Positions 26,778 to 36,131 of a stretch of DNA of 43,471 nt are shown one piece after another. The notes beneath the pieces were generated by a model, which saw only the letters and a list, made by a program, of their open reading frames with translations, did not search any database and was not told the DNA's origin. The stretch's first letter is position 1; each line of letters opens with the position of its first letter. The DNA is from a virus, in the IMG/VR virus record IMGVR_UViG_3300021959_000092, positions 1 through 43,471 of that record. The stretch is one strand, 5' to 3'. A program made the translations under genes and the position numbers.

Positions 26778-27677
26778 ATGGCTAGAAACATGTACTTCAC
26801 AAGTGCTGTGAGGTCTGAACAGAATTTATATGAAGATATAGTCATCGAATCATTAAAAATTTATGGTCAAGATGTTTATTATCTTCCAAGAGATATAGTA
26901 AATGAAGATACTATACTAGGTGACGATGTTGTCTCATCGTTTAATTCCGCACATGTTATAGAAATGTACATCGAAAATACTGAAGGATTCGATGGAGGAG
27001 GAGATCTATTTACAAGATTTGGTGTAGAGATTCGTGATGAAGCAACATTTGTAGTATCAAGAAGAAGATGGCAACAAACTGTTAAGAAGTGGGATACAGA
27101 ATTAGTATCAGTAAGACCTCGAGAGGGAGATCTAATTTATTTACCGATGACTAATAAGATATTCCAAATATCTCATGTAGAACACGAACAACCATTTTAT
27201 CAATTACAAAACTTACCTGTATTTAAACTTCGTGCTAATTTATTCGAATACAATGATGAAGATCTTGACACTGGTATTGAAATTATCGACCAAATTGAAA
27301 AAGATTACGCATACTCTTATATACTTACACTAGATAGAAACAGTGATACTATTGTTCCTGGAAATACTGTAAGTATGTTATTAGATAGTGCTACTAACTT
27401 AATCATGACTGGTGAGATAGAAAAATGGTCAGACTCTGATAATAAACTACATGTTGTACATGCGGGCGCGAACGATGGTAAATATCATACGTTCTTACCA
27501 ACTTATAATGTAAGTATTACTGGATCATTAAGAGCTGATTCTGATTTTACTGTAAGTGTTGTTGCTGAAGAAAATCAAATATCATCTAATGAACAAAATG
27601 ATTTCTTTAGTACTGGTTCTGTAAACTTCTTAGACTTCAGTGAAAATAATCCATTCGGTGATGCGGAGAATCAATAA
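26778..27677 (+). CDS. 14: gp14-like neck protein
   Basis: 299 residues beginning MARNMYFTSAVRSEQNLYED, with ESLKIYGQDVYYLPR and GGGDLFTRFGVEIRDEATF, landmarks of T4 gp14 homologs (T4 gp14 is 256 residues). It joins gp13 in the head-tail neck complex. AGGATAGAGC precedes the ATG. Its stop overlaps the next start (TAATG). Confidence 0.88.
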   Translation: MARNMYFTSAVRSEQNLYEDIVIESLKIYGQDVYYLPRDIVNEDTILGDDVVSSFNSAHVIEMYIENTEGFDGGGDLFTRFGVEIRDEATFVVSRRRWQQTVKKWDTELVSVRPREGDLIYLPMTNKIFQISHVEHEQPFYQLQNLPVFKLRANLFEYNDEDLDTGIEIIDQIEKDYAYSYILTLDRNSDTIVPGNTVSMLLDSATNLIMTGEIEKWSDSDNKLHVVHAGANDGKYHTFLPTYNVSITGSLRADSDFTVSVVAEENQISSNEQNDFFSTGSVNFLDFSENNPFGDAENQ

Positions 27678-28468
27678 TGTTCGGTACTCATTTTTATCAT
27701 CAGAAAATAAAAAATTCAGTTGCGATATTTGGTCGTATATTTAACAACATATATGTTATAAGAAGTAATTCTTCAGGACAAGTTATTAGTCAAGTTAAAG
27801 TTCCATTATCTTATGCTCCTAAACAAAAGTATCTTGAAAGAATTAGAGAACAAGCTGACCTTTCAGCTAATTCACAAGTAGCAATTAAATTACCGAGGAT
27901 GTCATTTGAGATTACAAGTTTCAACTATGACTTGACTAGACAATTAACAAAGATTAGTACATTCAATAGTATTGGTACAGCAAAAGAAAATAGAAGAAAA
28001 TATTTTACACCAGTTCCATATGATATAAACTTTCAATTAAATGTGTATGCTAAAGCACAAGATGATGCTTTACAAATAGTTGAGCAAATACTTCCATATT
28101 TTAATCCTCAATATGCTTTAACTATAAAACCATTTCCAACTGATTATCCTGATTTAAAAGAAGATATTCCTATAACAATAACTGGAGTTAGTTTTAGCGA
28201 TGATTTTGAAGGAGATTTGGCATCAAGAAGAACAATAGTTTATACTATGGACTTTACAATGAAAGTAAACTTCTATGGACCAATAAATACAAGTGATGTT
28301 ATTCGTAAATCAATTACAGATTTATCGCAAATAAAAGTTGGTTTATCTGATAGTGATATACAAACATCAAGGATTACTATTACACCAGATCCACTTACTG
28401 TAATAGGAACTGCTGATAGTGACTTTGGGTTTACGACATTAATAGAATTAATAGGTGATAGTGCATGA
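27677..28468 (+). CDS. 15: gp15-like tail sheath stabilizer/completion protein
   Basis: 263 residues (T4 gp15 is 272). The N-terminal MFGTHFYHQKIKNSVAIFG and the later KVPLSYAPKQKYLERI, followed by LPRMSFEITSFNYD, fit gp15, the ring that caps the tail tube and sheath and docks to the neck. The start overlaps the gp14 stop by one base and the end overlaps gp16 (ATGA). Confidence 0.88.
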   Translation: MFGTHFYHQKIKNSVAIFGRIFNNIYVIRSNSSGQVISQVKVPLSYAPKQKYLERIREQADLSANSQVAIKLPRMSFEITSFNYDLTRQLTKISTFNSIGTAKENRRKYFTPVPYDINFQLNVYAKAQDDALQIVEQILPYFNPQYALTIKPFPTDYPDLKEDIPITITGVSFSDDFEGDLASRRTIVYTMDFTMKVNFYGPINTSDVIRKSITDLSQIKVGLSDSDIQTSRITITPDPLTVIGTADSDFGFTTLIELIGDSA

Positions 28469-28815
28469 GTGATGATAAGAATATAAACGATGATTTTGAA
28501 TACTCCCGAGCAACATATTACGAACTTCTAGAAAAAGGCAAAGAGTCTTTAATGGATATGATGGAAGTTGCTAGATCCTCAGAACACCCACGAGCATACG
28601 AAGTATTGTCTAATCTTATTAAGAATATGGCAGATGTCAATGACAAACTGATGGAACTGAATAAGAAGAAAAAAGATTTAGATAAAAAAGAAGAACAAAA
28701 ACAGGTAGGTAACACCACTAATAATTTATTTGTTGGTACTACAGCTGACTTACAAAAACTATTAAGAGATGATGAGCAAGTGATTGATGTTACTAACGAG
28801 AACAATGCAGAATGA
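28465..28815 (+). CDS. 16: gp16-like small terminase subunit
   Basis: 116 residues, mostly helical and highly charged, with a central helix pair (SLMDMMEVARSSEHPRAYEV, then NLIKNMADVNDKLMELNKKKKDL). This pattern and its position directly before gp17 identify the T4-like small terminase, which regulates DNA recognition and stimulates gp17 ATPase as an oligomeric ring. It is shorter than T4 gp16 (164), as is usual in marine relatives. The start overlaps gp15 (ATGA). Confidence 0.82.
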   Translation: MSDDKNINDDFEYSRATYYELLEKGKESLMDMMEVARSSEHPRAYEVLSNLIKNMADVNDKLMELNKKKKDLDKKEEQKQVGNTTNNLFVGTTADLQKLLRDDEQVIDVTNENNAE

Positions 28816-30415
28816 ATATTATCTTGGTAATCCACTCGTAAAAAGAGATGGTGTTGTCCAAGACTGGACTCAAGAGCAGTTAAAAGAATATGCCAAATGT
28901 ATGAAGGATCCTTCGTACTTTACCGAAAAATATATTAAAATTATTTCACTTGATAAAGGACTAATTCCTTTTGAATTGTATCCATATCAAAGGAAGATGT
29001 TTAAACAGTTTCGAGAAGAACGATTTAATATCGTATTAGCATGTAGACAGTCAGGGAAGTCTATTTCTGCTTGTGCTTTTCTATTATGGTTTGCTTTATT
29101 TAACCCAGAAAAAACCATCGCTATAATGGCAAATAAAGGAGCTACGGCGAGGGAGATGTTAGGTCGTATAACTTTAATGCTTGAAAATTTACCATTCTTT
29201 TTACAACCTGGATGTAAAGCTCTAAACAAAGGCTCAATTGAGTTTTCAAACAATTCAAGAATAGTTGCGGCTGCTACATCAGGAAGTTCTATTCGTGGTA
29301 TGTCTGTTAACTTACTATATCTTGACGAGTTCGCATTCGTAGAACACGCCGCTGAGTTTTATACATCAACTTATCCTGTGGTATCAGCTGGAACAAATAC
29401 TAAGATTATTGTTACATCAACAGCGAATGGTGTTGGTAATATATTTTATAATATATGGCAAGGAGCTGAACAAGGTGTTAATGAATTTAAATCATTTAGA
29501 GTTGATTGGTGGGATGTTCCAGGAAGAGATGATGATTGGAAAGTTCAAACAATAGCTAATACATCACAACTACAGTTCGACCAAGAGTTCGGTAATACGT
29601 TTTTCGGTACAGGTGATACATTAATTAATGCTGAAACATTAATGAAATTAAAGGCAAAAAATCCAATAGAAGCACTAGAAGGAGGAAAACTTCTAGTCTA
29701 CGAAAAGACTGTAAAAGACCATGCGTACATCATGACTGTTGACGTAGCAAAAGGTAGAGGACAGGATTATTCTACTTTTACAATAATCGATATATCTACT
29801 TCGCCGTTTAGGCAAGTGGCTGTGTATCGCAACAATGTTATTTCTCCGATACTCTACCCTAACATTATATATAAGTTTGCGAAAGTCTATAATAATGCTT
29901 ATGTTGTTATAGAAGCAAACGACCAAGGCAGTATCGTATGTAATGGTTTATATCACGAGTTTGAATACGAAAACATGTATCTAGAATCTGCAATCAAAGC
30001 AGATAAGATTGGTGTTGAAATGACTAGGAAAACTAAAAGAATTGGTTGTAGTTCATTTAAAGATTTAATAGAAAATGACAAACTTGACATAGTAGACCAA
30101 GAAACTATTATGGAAATATCTACATTTGAAGCAAGGGGACAATCTTACGAAGCAACTCCAGGAAACCATGATGATTTAGTTATGAATCTTGTGATGTTTG
30201 GATATTTCGTATATACCGAAGCATTTCAGGATATATCTAATATTAATTTAAAAGAAATGTTATTTGATGATAGAATGAAACAAATAGATGATGATGTCGT
30301 TCCATTTGGTTTTCACGATGATGGTGTTGATTTTGTTGAAGAACAAGATAGACGTGATGAGTGGTATCAAACATACAACCCAGAATGGGGTGACAAATAT
30401 AGGGATGAATTTTGA
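28805..30415 (+). CDS. 17: gp17-like large terminase (packaging ATPase/nuclease)
   Basis: 536 residues from ATG 28805, chosen over an in-frame TTG at 28784 because homologs start near this point; it overlaps gp16 by 11 nt. The ATPase domain has CRQSGKS (about 80-86, Walker A), LLYLDEFAF (170-178, Walker B with Glu) and TSTANG (coupling motif). The C-terminal RNase H-like nuclease has MTVDVAKGRGQDYS (Asp 313), EANDQG and HDDLVMNLVMF. It cuts concatemers and drives DNA into proheads docked on the gp20 portal. T4 gp17 is 610 residues. Confidence 0.93.
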   Translation: MQNEYYLGNPLVKRDGVVQDWTQEQLKEYAKCMKDPSYFTEKYIKIISLDKGLIPFELYPYQRKMFKQFREERFNIVLACRQSGKSISACAFLLWFALFNPEKTIAIMANKGATAREMLGRITLMLENLPFFLQPGCKALNKGSIEFSNNSRIVAAATSGSSIRGMSVNLLYLDEFAFVEHAAEFYTSTYPVVSAGTNTKIIVTSTANGVGNIFYNIWQGAEQGVNEFKSFRVDWWDVPGRDDDWKVQTIANTSQLQFDQEFGNTFFGTGDTLINAETLMKLKAKNPIEALEGGKLLVYEKTVKDHAYIMTVDVAKGRGQDYSTFTIIDISTSPFRQVAVYRNNVISPILYPNIIYKFAKVYNNAYVVIEANDQGSIVCNGLYHEFEYENMYLESAIKADKIGVEMTRKTKRIGCSSFKDLIENDKLDIVDQETIMEISTFEARGQSYEATPGNHDDLVMNLVMFGYFVYTEAFQDISNINLKEMLFDDRMKQIDDDVVPFGFHDDGVDFVEEQDRRDEWYQTYNPEWGDKYRDEF

Positions 30416-31209
30416 CTTTAGAACATGGACTTTTTACTCCTTCTAGGATTCCAGAGCTATTAGGATTAGTTTCAATAGTCATAAGTCCAACCGACTTATG
30501 TAATCGTACCTGTGAGTTTTGCCCCCACTCAATGGGATTTCCAAATAAAAAGAATTATATGAAAGTACATTTAGCTGAGATACTGGCTAAAGAATTGGCA
30601 TACTATAAATGGGATGGTGTTATCAGTGTATCAGGATATGGCGAACCATTATTACATCCAAATATTGGTAGTATTATAAAACAATTTACATCAAAAGGTA
30701 TATCTACAAGACTGATTACAAGTGGTGATAGAATATTAAATGGCAAATTTACGTCAGAAGAAATAGATAGTTGGGGTCTGTTGTCTATAAAGATTGATTG
30801 TTATGATGGTCAAAATGATGTGGATAAGATGAATGAAATATTAAAAGATTTAAAAACATATAAAAGAATTACAACTGGACCAACAGATTTATCTAATCGT
30901 GCTGGTTATTTGTGGTTTGCGAATAATATAAAGAAACCTTGTTATCAACCAGCGCTCAAATCTATTGTCGATTGGGATGGTAATGTATATATTTGTTGTG
31001 AAGATTGGTCTAAAGAAATATCATTCGGAAGTATATATGAAAAAACATTTTCTTCGATATGGCTATCAGAAGATCTAAATTATGTAAGGCAAAATCTGCT
31101 AAATGGTATAAGAACGTTTCCAACTTGTCAAAATTGTAACCTTTTACCAGAAAATTCACAAAATGAGCGAGAAGCAGATGAAATTTGGCAAAGTTATAAA
31201 TATATGTAA
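30412..31209 (+). CDS. radical SAM/SPASM protein inserted between gp17 and gp18
   Basis: 265 residues with TTG start overlapping the gp17 stop (TTGA) and a good AGGGA ribosome site 6 nt upstream. The radical SAM motif CNRTCEFC lies at C30, C34 and C37; SVSGYGEPLLHP is the GGE-type loop; the C-terminal region PCYQPAL, GNVYICCEDW, SSIWLSEDL and PTCQNC forms a SPASM-like auxiliary cluster domain. It is short for the family (often 300-350), the segment between core and SPASM being compact. It has no obvious relation to packaging, so it is an accessory gene carried in the structural block. Nearest relative within the window is the protein at 11822. Confidence 0.78.
   Translation: MTLEHGLFTPSRIPELLGLVSIVISPTDLCNRTCEFCPHSMGFPNKKNYMKVHLAEILAKELAYYKWDGVISVSGYGEPLLHPNIGSIIKQFTSKGISTRLITSGDRILNGKFTSEEIDSWGLLSIKIDCYDGQNDVDKMNEILKDLKTYKRITTGPTDLSNRAGYLWFANNIKKPCYQPALKSIVDWDGNVYICCEDWSKEISFGSIYEKTFSSIWLSEDLNYVRQNLLNGIRTFPTCQNCNLLPENSQNEREADEIWQSYKYM
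31195..31202 (+). promoter_or_regulatory. T4-type late promoter for gp18
   Basis: TATAAATA exact consensus at the extreme 3' end of the radical SAM gene, giving a predicted transcript start near 31208 and a 61-nt leader before gp18. A one-mismatch version, TATAATTA, lies at 31237-31244. Position directly before the abundant sheath and tube proteins makes a late promoter expected here. Confidence 0.6.
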
Positions 31210-31268
31210 ATTGAATATAACCGCATTATGAGAACATATAATTAGTAACCGAAAATAAGGAAAACACA

Positions 31269-33011
31269 ATGGCACTTTCAACTCCTTCCGAATCTCCTGC
31301 GGTTGTAGTCAAGGAAATTGACCTCACTAGTTCTGTACCTGGAGTTCAGAGTACAACTGGTGCGTTCGTAGGAAACTTTAGATGGGGTCCAGTAGGGCAA
31401 AGAGTGCAAGTATCTACCGAAACAGAACTCGTTGATACATTTGCCAATCCAGACTCCTATAATACAATAGATTTCCATACGGCTGCTTATTATCTGAAAT
31501 ATGGTAATAATCTTCAAGTTGTTCGTGAAGCAACTTCCGATGCAGTTAATGCATGGGGATCTATTTTTAACACTGCTTCTGATTCTGCAGATGGCGGTGA
31601 CACGATTAATAATAAGGTTGCATTTGATGCAAACCTATCATCACTAGGAACTAAAGGATATACTTTTATTGGTAGATATCCTGGGGAACTAGGGAACAGT
31701 TTAAAAGTAAGTATATGTCCTGGAGCAGACTCTGCAGGAGCTCTCTTTAATGGTTGGGCATATAAATCTTCATTCGATGCATTTCCAAGCACTTCAACTT
31801 ATGCATCAAATAGAAGTTCAACCAATGATGAATTGCATATCATAGTCGTTGACGAAGATGGTAGATTTACAGGAACTCCAGGTGAAGTTCTTGAAAGGTT
31901 CCCATTTGTATCACAGGCTGCTGATGCTAAGGCTGCTGATGGAACATCAATCTTTGCGAAAGATGTAATCAACCAAACATCCGAATATGTTTATCTCTTA
32001 AATTTAGTAGATTCAACTCATGCGGCATTTGGTCAAAGCTCATCAGCTGGTAACACGTATACAGGGACAGCAACAACTGATATCGTAATTGCTGGTGGTG
32101 TTAATTCAGAAACATTAACAGCTACTGAAATACTAGCAGGACACGATCTGTTTGAAGATAAAGATATCGTAGAAGTTGATTTCTTAATTGCTCCAGATGC
32201 AACAAGTTCAGCTCACACTACTATCGTGAACGATCTTGTGGCTAATGCGGCTGCTAGGAAAGACTGTATCGCAGTTGCTTCACCAAAAAGAAGTGATATT
32301 GTTGGCCAAACAAATGCAGCAACTATTACAACTAATATTGAAACAACAGCAAATGCGTTAACGAATTCATCATACTTGGTACTTGATGGTGGCTACCTAA
32401 AAGTATATGACAAGTATAATGACCAATACATTCAGATCCCTGCATCATCATCAACAGCTGGTATAATGGCGGCCACAGATAGAGATAGAGCTCCTTGGTT
32501 CAGTCCTGCTGGACAAAGAAGAGGTACTTATCTTGGCGTAACAGCGATTGATTATATACCGACTAAAGCACAAAGAGATACTTTGTATAAAGCTGGTGTA
32601 AACCCTGTTGCCAATATACCTGGACAAGGAATTGTATTGTTTGGTGATAAAACTAAACTTGCAAGACCTTCTGCGTTTGACAGGATTAATGTTAGAAGAC
32701 TATTCTTAGTACTTGAAAGAGCAATTTCAAGAGCTGCAGAAAGTGTTCTATTTGAATTCAATGACGAATTTACAAGAGCTGAGTTCGTAAACATTGTTGA
32801 ACCATTACTTCGTGAAGTGCAAGGTAGAAGAGGAATTACTGACTTTAGAGTTGTTTGTGACGAATCAAACAATACAGCAGCAGTAATTGATAGAAATGAA
32901 TTTATCGCATCAATCTTCATCAAACCTGCTCGTTCAATTAACTATGTAACACTTAACTTTGTTGCAGTTAGAACTGGCGTGGACTTTGAAGAAGTTGTAG
33001 GCACAGTGTAA
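31269..33011 (+). CDS. 18: gp18-like tail sheath protein
   Basis: 580 residues. The N-terminus SPAVVVKEIDLTSSVPGVQS followed by GAFVGNFRWGPVGQ is typical of contractile sheath proteins of T4-like phages; the C-terminal region (RRLFLVLERAISRAAESVLF, then FNDEFTRAEF and REVQGRRGITDF) matches the conserved sheath core domain. T4 gp18 is 659 residues; the outer protease-resistant domains are variable. It polymerises around the gp19 tube and contracts on infection. AAGG precedes the ATG. Confidence 0.93.
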   Translation: MALSTPSESPAVVVKEIDLTSSVPGVQSTTGAFVGNFRWGPVGQRVQVSTETELVDTFANPDSYNTIDFHTAAYYLKYGNNLQVVREATSDAVNAWGSIFNTASDSADGGDTINNKVAFDANLSSLGTKGYTFIGRYPGELGNSLKVSICPGADSAGALFNGWAYKSSFDAFPSTSTYASNRSSTNDELHIIVVDEDGRFTGTPGEVLERFPFVSQAADAKAADGTSIFAKDVINQTSEYVYLLNLVDSTHAAFGQSSSAGNTYTGTATTDIVIAGGVNSETLTATEILAGHDLFEDKDIVEVDFLIAPDATSSAHTTIVNDLVANAAARKDCIAVASPKRSDIVGQTNAATITTNIETTANALTNSSYLVLDGGYLKVYDKYNDQYIQIPASSSTAGIMAATDRDRAPWFSPAGQRRGTYLGVTAIDYIPTKAQRDTLYKAGVNPVANIPGQGIVLFGDKTKLARPSAFDRINVRRLFLVLERAISRAAESVLFEFNDEFTRAEFVNIVEPLLREVQGRRGITDFRVVCDESNNTAAVIDRNEFIASIFIKPARSINYVTLNFVAVRTGVDFEEVVGTV

Positions 33012-33021
33012 GGAGGTAATC

Positions 33022-33561
33022 ATGGCTATACTAGGAGTAGACGATTTTAAAGCGAAACTTCGTGGCGGTGGTGCTCGTCCAAATTATTTCCAGGTAACAC
33101 TTAATTATCCTGGATATGCGAATGGTGATCCAGAGCTGACCTCATTTTTAGTGTCCGCAGCACAGCTACCGGGTTCAACATTTGGAGCCATTGATGTTAA
33201 TTATAGAGGAAGAGTATTAAAAATGGCTGGTGACAGAACATTTGAAACATGGACTGTTACAATCATTAACGATACTGACTTCGCTATAAGAAACGCAATG
33301 GAAAGATGGTCAAATGGTATTAATAACTTTAAAACTAATACTGGTTTGAATTCACCAATCCAATACGAAGCAGACTTAAAAGTCGATCAATTAGACAGGA
33401 ATGGCGATTCTCTAAAAACATATACATTTAGAGGAGCATACCCTGTAAATATCGGATCGATTGAATTAAGTTACGATAACACTAATGCTATCGAAAACTT
33501 TACAGTCGAGTTCGCTTATCAATATTGGGAAGCATTGGCACCAGTGCCGACCACTTCTTAA
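33022..33561 (+). CDS. 19: gp19-like tail tube protein
   Basis: 179 residues (T4 gp19 is 163). GVDDFKAKLRGGGARPNYFQ, then AAQLPGSTFG, YRGRVLKMAGDRTFETWTVT and ending FAYQYWE are landmarks of the T4-type tube subunit, which stacks as hexameric rings inside the sheath. It has an almost perfect Shine-Dalgarno (AAGGAGGTAATC) consistent with high expression, and lies 10 nt after gp18. Confidence 0.93.
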   Translation: MAILGVDDFKAKLRGGGARPNYFQVTLNYPGYANGDPELTSFLVSAAQLPGSTFGAIDVNYRGRVLKMAGDRTFETWTVTIINDTDFAIRNAMERWSNGINNFKTNTGLNSPIQYEADLKVDQLDRNGDSLKTYTFRGAYPVNIGSIELSYDNTNAIENFTVEFAYQYWEALAPVPTTS

Positions 33562-33583
33562 TATTGTACTAAATATTACTAAA

Positions 33584-33601
33584 GGGGGTCGAAAGACCCC
33601 C
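33584..33601 (+). terminator. strong GNRA-loop hairpin after gp19, no U tract
   Basis: GGGGGTC-GAAA-GACCCCC forms a 7-bp stem with a GAAA tetraloop, 22 nt after the gp19 stop. It is followed by AAAGTAACA, not by a run of T, so it is not a standard intrinsic terminator. It may stabilise the 3' end of the sheath/tube mRNA or separate gp19 from gp20 expression. Confidence 0.6.
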
Positions 33602-33622
33602 AAAGTAACATAGGAATTACAC

Positions 33623-35179
33623 ATGGCAGACGAAAGAGGTTTTACATTATTTGGATTTGAGATAAAGAGACAATCCTCAAAAGACGAAACTATGAAGAAT
33701 CGTCCATCTATCGTTCCCCCAAGGGATGAAGATGGTGCGGGCTATATTACAGCATCAGGATCTCATTATGGTCAATACGTTGATATAGAAGGCAACGATA
33801 AAGTAAAAGATAATAGAGATCTTATTATGAAATATCGTGGTGTTTCTATGCATCCCGAAGTTGATGCGGCTATTGAAGATATTATAGATGCGGCGATAAC
33901 ATTCGGTGAGACGAAACAATCTATTGATATTATATTAGATAATGTCGATACTACCGACCAAATTAAAAAATTGGTAAAAGAAGAATTCGATAGAATCTAT
34001 ACTATGTTAAACTTTGATGAAAATGGTCATGACATTTTCAGAAGATTCTATGTAGACGGAAGAATGTATCATCACTTAGTTGTAGATGAAAAGAATTTAA
34101 AATCTGGTATTCAAGAAATACGACCGATAGATTCAGCAAAAATACGAAAAGTAAAAGAAATTAAAACTAAGAATGACGAGGCTACAGGAGCAAAAGTTGT
34201 AGTCAATGTAAATGAATACTATGTTTATCAAGAAAAGCCTGGAGAACAAAGAACAGGAGTAAGATTAACAGAGGATTCAGTCAACTATGTAACTTCGGGT
34301 CTATTAGACGAACAACGTAAAAAAGTTATATCATATCTTCATAAAGCATTAAAACCAATCAATCAGTTAAGAATGATGGAAGATGCACTTGTTATTTACA
34401 GACTTGCAAGAGCACCAGAAAGAAGAATATTCTATATTGATGTTGGTAACTTACCGAAAGGTAAAGCTGAAGAATATATGAAACAGATTATGTCACGTTA
34501 TCGTAACAAGTTAGTATACGATGCTAATACAGGACAGATTCGTGATGATAGAAAACATATGTCAATGTTGGAAGATTTCTGGCTACCAAGAAGAGAAGGT
34601 GGTCGGGGAACACAAATCGAAACACTTCCTGGAGGAGATAATCTCGGTCAAATAGATGATATTGTTTATTTCCAAAGAAGATTATATCGTTCGCTTAATG
34701 TTCCGATTAGTAGATTAGAAACAGATAATGCGTTTAGTCTTGGAAGAACAACGGAAATTAATAGAGATGAATTAAAATTCCAAAAATTTATTGACAGACT
34801 AAGAGCAAGATTCTCACATCTATTTAAAGATATCCTTAAAAAACAATTGATGTTAAAAGGTATTATCACTGAAGAAGATTGGGAAAATTGGAGAAGTGAT
34901 ATAGTAGTTGATTTCTTAAAAGATAACAACTTCTACGAACTTCGCGAAGCAGAACTTATAAGAGAAAGAATTAATACATTAGATATTTTACAAAATTATA
35001 TTGGTTCTTTTTATTCTAAAGAATGGGTAATGAAAAATGTTCTTATGTTCTCAGAAGAAGATATTTCAACTATGAAAGACCAAATAGATGCTGAGAGTGA
35101 TACTGGGGATGATGGTTCCGATGACTTTGGTAACAATCCAGGTGACGATCCAGCAATAACTAAAAATTATGATTTTTAA
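33623..35179 (+). CDS. 20: gp20-like portal protein
   Basis: 518 residues (T4 gp20 is 524). MKYRGVSMHPEVDAAIEDII and PISRLETDNAFSLGRTTEIN are conserved portal landmarks, with LEDFWLPRREGGRGTQIETL between them. It forms the dodecameric ring at the unique head vertex through which gp17 pumps DNA and on which the neck assembles. The C-terminal 30 residues are acidic and Asp/Gly-rich. AGGAATTAC precedes ATG. Confidence 0.93.
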   Translation: MADERGFTLFGFEIKRQSSKDETMKNRPSIVPPRDEDGAGYITASGSHYGQYVDIEGNDKVKDNRDLIMKYRGVSMHPEVDAAIEDIIDAAITFGETKQSIDIILDNVDTTDQIKKLVKEEFDRIYTMLNFDENGHDIFRRFYVDGRMYHHLVVDEKNLKSGIQEIRPIDSAKIRKVKEIKTKNDEATGAKVVVNVNEYYVYQEKPGEQRTGVRLTEDSVNYVTSGLLDEQRKKVISYLHKALKPINQLRMMEDALVIYRLARAPERRIFYIDVGNLPKGKAEEYMKQIMSRYRNKLVYDANTGQIRDDRKHMSMLEDFWLPRREGGRGTQIETLPGGDNLGQIDDIVYFQRRLYRSLNVPISRLETDNAFSLGRTTEINRDELKFQKFIDRLRARFSHLFKDILKKQLMLKGIITEEDWENWRSDIVVDFLKDNNFYELREAELIRERINTLDILQNYIGSFYSKEWVMKNVLMFSEEDISTMKDQIDAESDTGDDGSDDFGNNPGDDPAITKNYDF

Positions 35180-35191
35180 AGGAGATAAATT

Positions 35192-35452
35192 ATGGCTGAT
35201 AATGCGATAACAAATGATTTGATTAATAGTATTTTAGCAGGAAGTTTTAATAATGCTGAAAAAATGCTACATCAAAATTTAGCACAAAAACAAAATGATT
35301 TGCTCGACCAAGAAAAGATTAAAATGGCTGGGCAAATGTATAATAACGTTCAACCTGAAGAAGATGAAGAGGTCGAATTAACTGATGATGATATAGAAAA
35401 TGCTATTGATGATGAAGCAGAAGAACTTGGAAATGACGAGGAACAAGAGTAA
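35192..35452 (+). CDS. prohead core protein (gp67-like)
   Basis: 86 residues between portal and protease genes, the usual place for the small prohead core proteins. The N-terminal helix (NDLINSILAGSFNNAEKMLH) is followed by a lysine/glutamine stretch and a highly acidic C-terminus (EDEEVELTDDDIENAIDDEA), the composition of T4 gp67-type scaffold proteins that are cleaved to internal peptides. AAGGAGATAAATT is an excellent ribosome site. Confidence 0.7.
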   Translation: MADNAITNDLINSILAGSFNNAEKMLHQNLAQKQNDLLDQEKIKMAGQMYNNVQPEEDEEVELTDDDIENAIDDEAEELGNDEEQE

Positions 35453-36128
35453 TACTTGTATATTAATCCCATCTAGACTTAAAAGCACAAGATTTCCAAA
35501 TAAACCTTTAATAGATTTAAATGGTAAATCTATGATTCGTACTGTATTCGACAGGTGCGAAAGTTTTGGTTACGACACTATTGTTGTGACTGATTCAGAA
35601 AAAATAGCAGATGAAATCCCTTTAGAAAATATAGTTATGACTGACCATCATTATGATAATGGTACAGATAGACTTATGCGAAGAGTAGTTGATGCTGTAT
35701 GGTGCGACTATGATAATTATATTAATGTTCAAGGAGATAATCCTGATGTTACTTTGGATATTATTGAAGCCATTGATAATAAATTAGATAATGCTACTGT
35801 TGTAAATGCTTACACTATAATGACTACTGGTGAATGTAAGGATAATAATTCTGTTAAATGTATAGTTTCTGATGATAATATAAATTGGTATACAAGAGCA
35901 GAGGTGCAATACGGATTTAAAGCACTAGGGTTTCATGGTTATAAAAAAGGAACATCAGAACTTTGGTCAAAATTTAAAAGGCACCAAGAAGAAAAAATAG
36001 AAGATGTAGAACAACTTCGTTGGATACAAAATGGTATAAACCTTAAAGGAGTGTTTGTAGATTTTTATGGAGTCGAAATAAACGAACCAAAAGATTTAAA
36101 AAAGTGGAAATTTAAGCAAAATCTTTAA
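35433..36128 (+). CDS. kdsB: 3-deoxy-manno-octulosonate cytidylyltransferase-like protein
   Basis: 231 residues from ATG 35433, which overlaps the core gene by 20 nt; an in-frame ATG at 35400 would add 11 residues not expected for the family. CILIPSRLKSTRFPNKPLID is the KdsB nucleotide-binding N-terminus; INVQGDNP stands for the usual QGDEP (Glu replaced by Asn); NGTDRL, WYTRAEV, FHGYKKG and DVEQLRWIQNGI match later family motifs. KdsB activates Kdo with CTP to CMP-Kdo for lipopolysaccharide-type glycans. The enzyme family is clear; the exact sugar could be a related keto sugar. It interrupts the gp20-core-gp21 block. Confidence 0.75.
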   Translation: MTRNKSNTCILIPSRLKSTRFPNKPLIDLNGKSMIRTVFDRCESFGYDTIVVTDSEKIADEIPLENIVMTDHHYDNGTDRLMRRVVDAVWCDYDNYINVQGDNPDVTLDIIEAIDNKLDNATVVNAYTIMTTGECKDNNSVKCIVSDDNINWYTRAEVQYGFKALGFHGYKKGTSELWSKFKRHQEEKIEDVEQLRWIQNGINLKGVFVDFYGVEINEPKDLKKWKFKQNL

Positions 36129-36131
36129 TTA

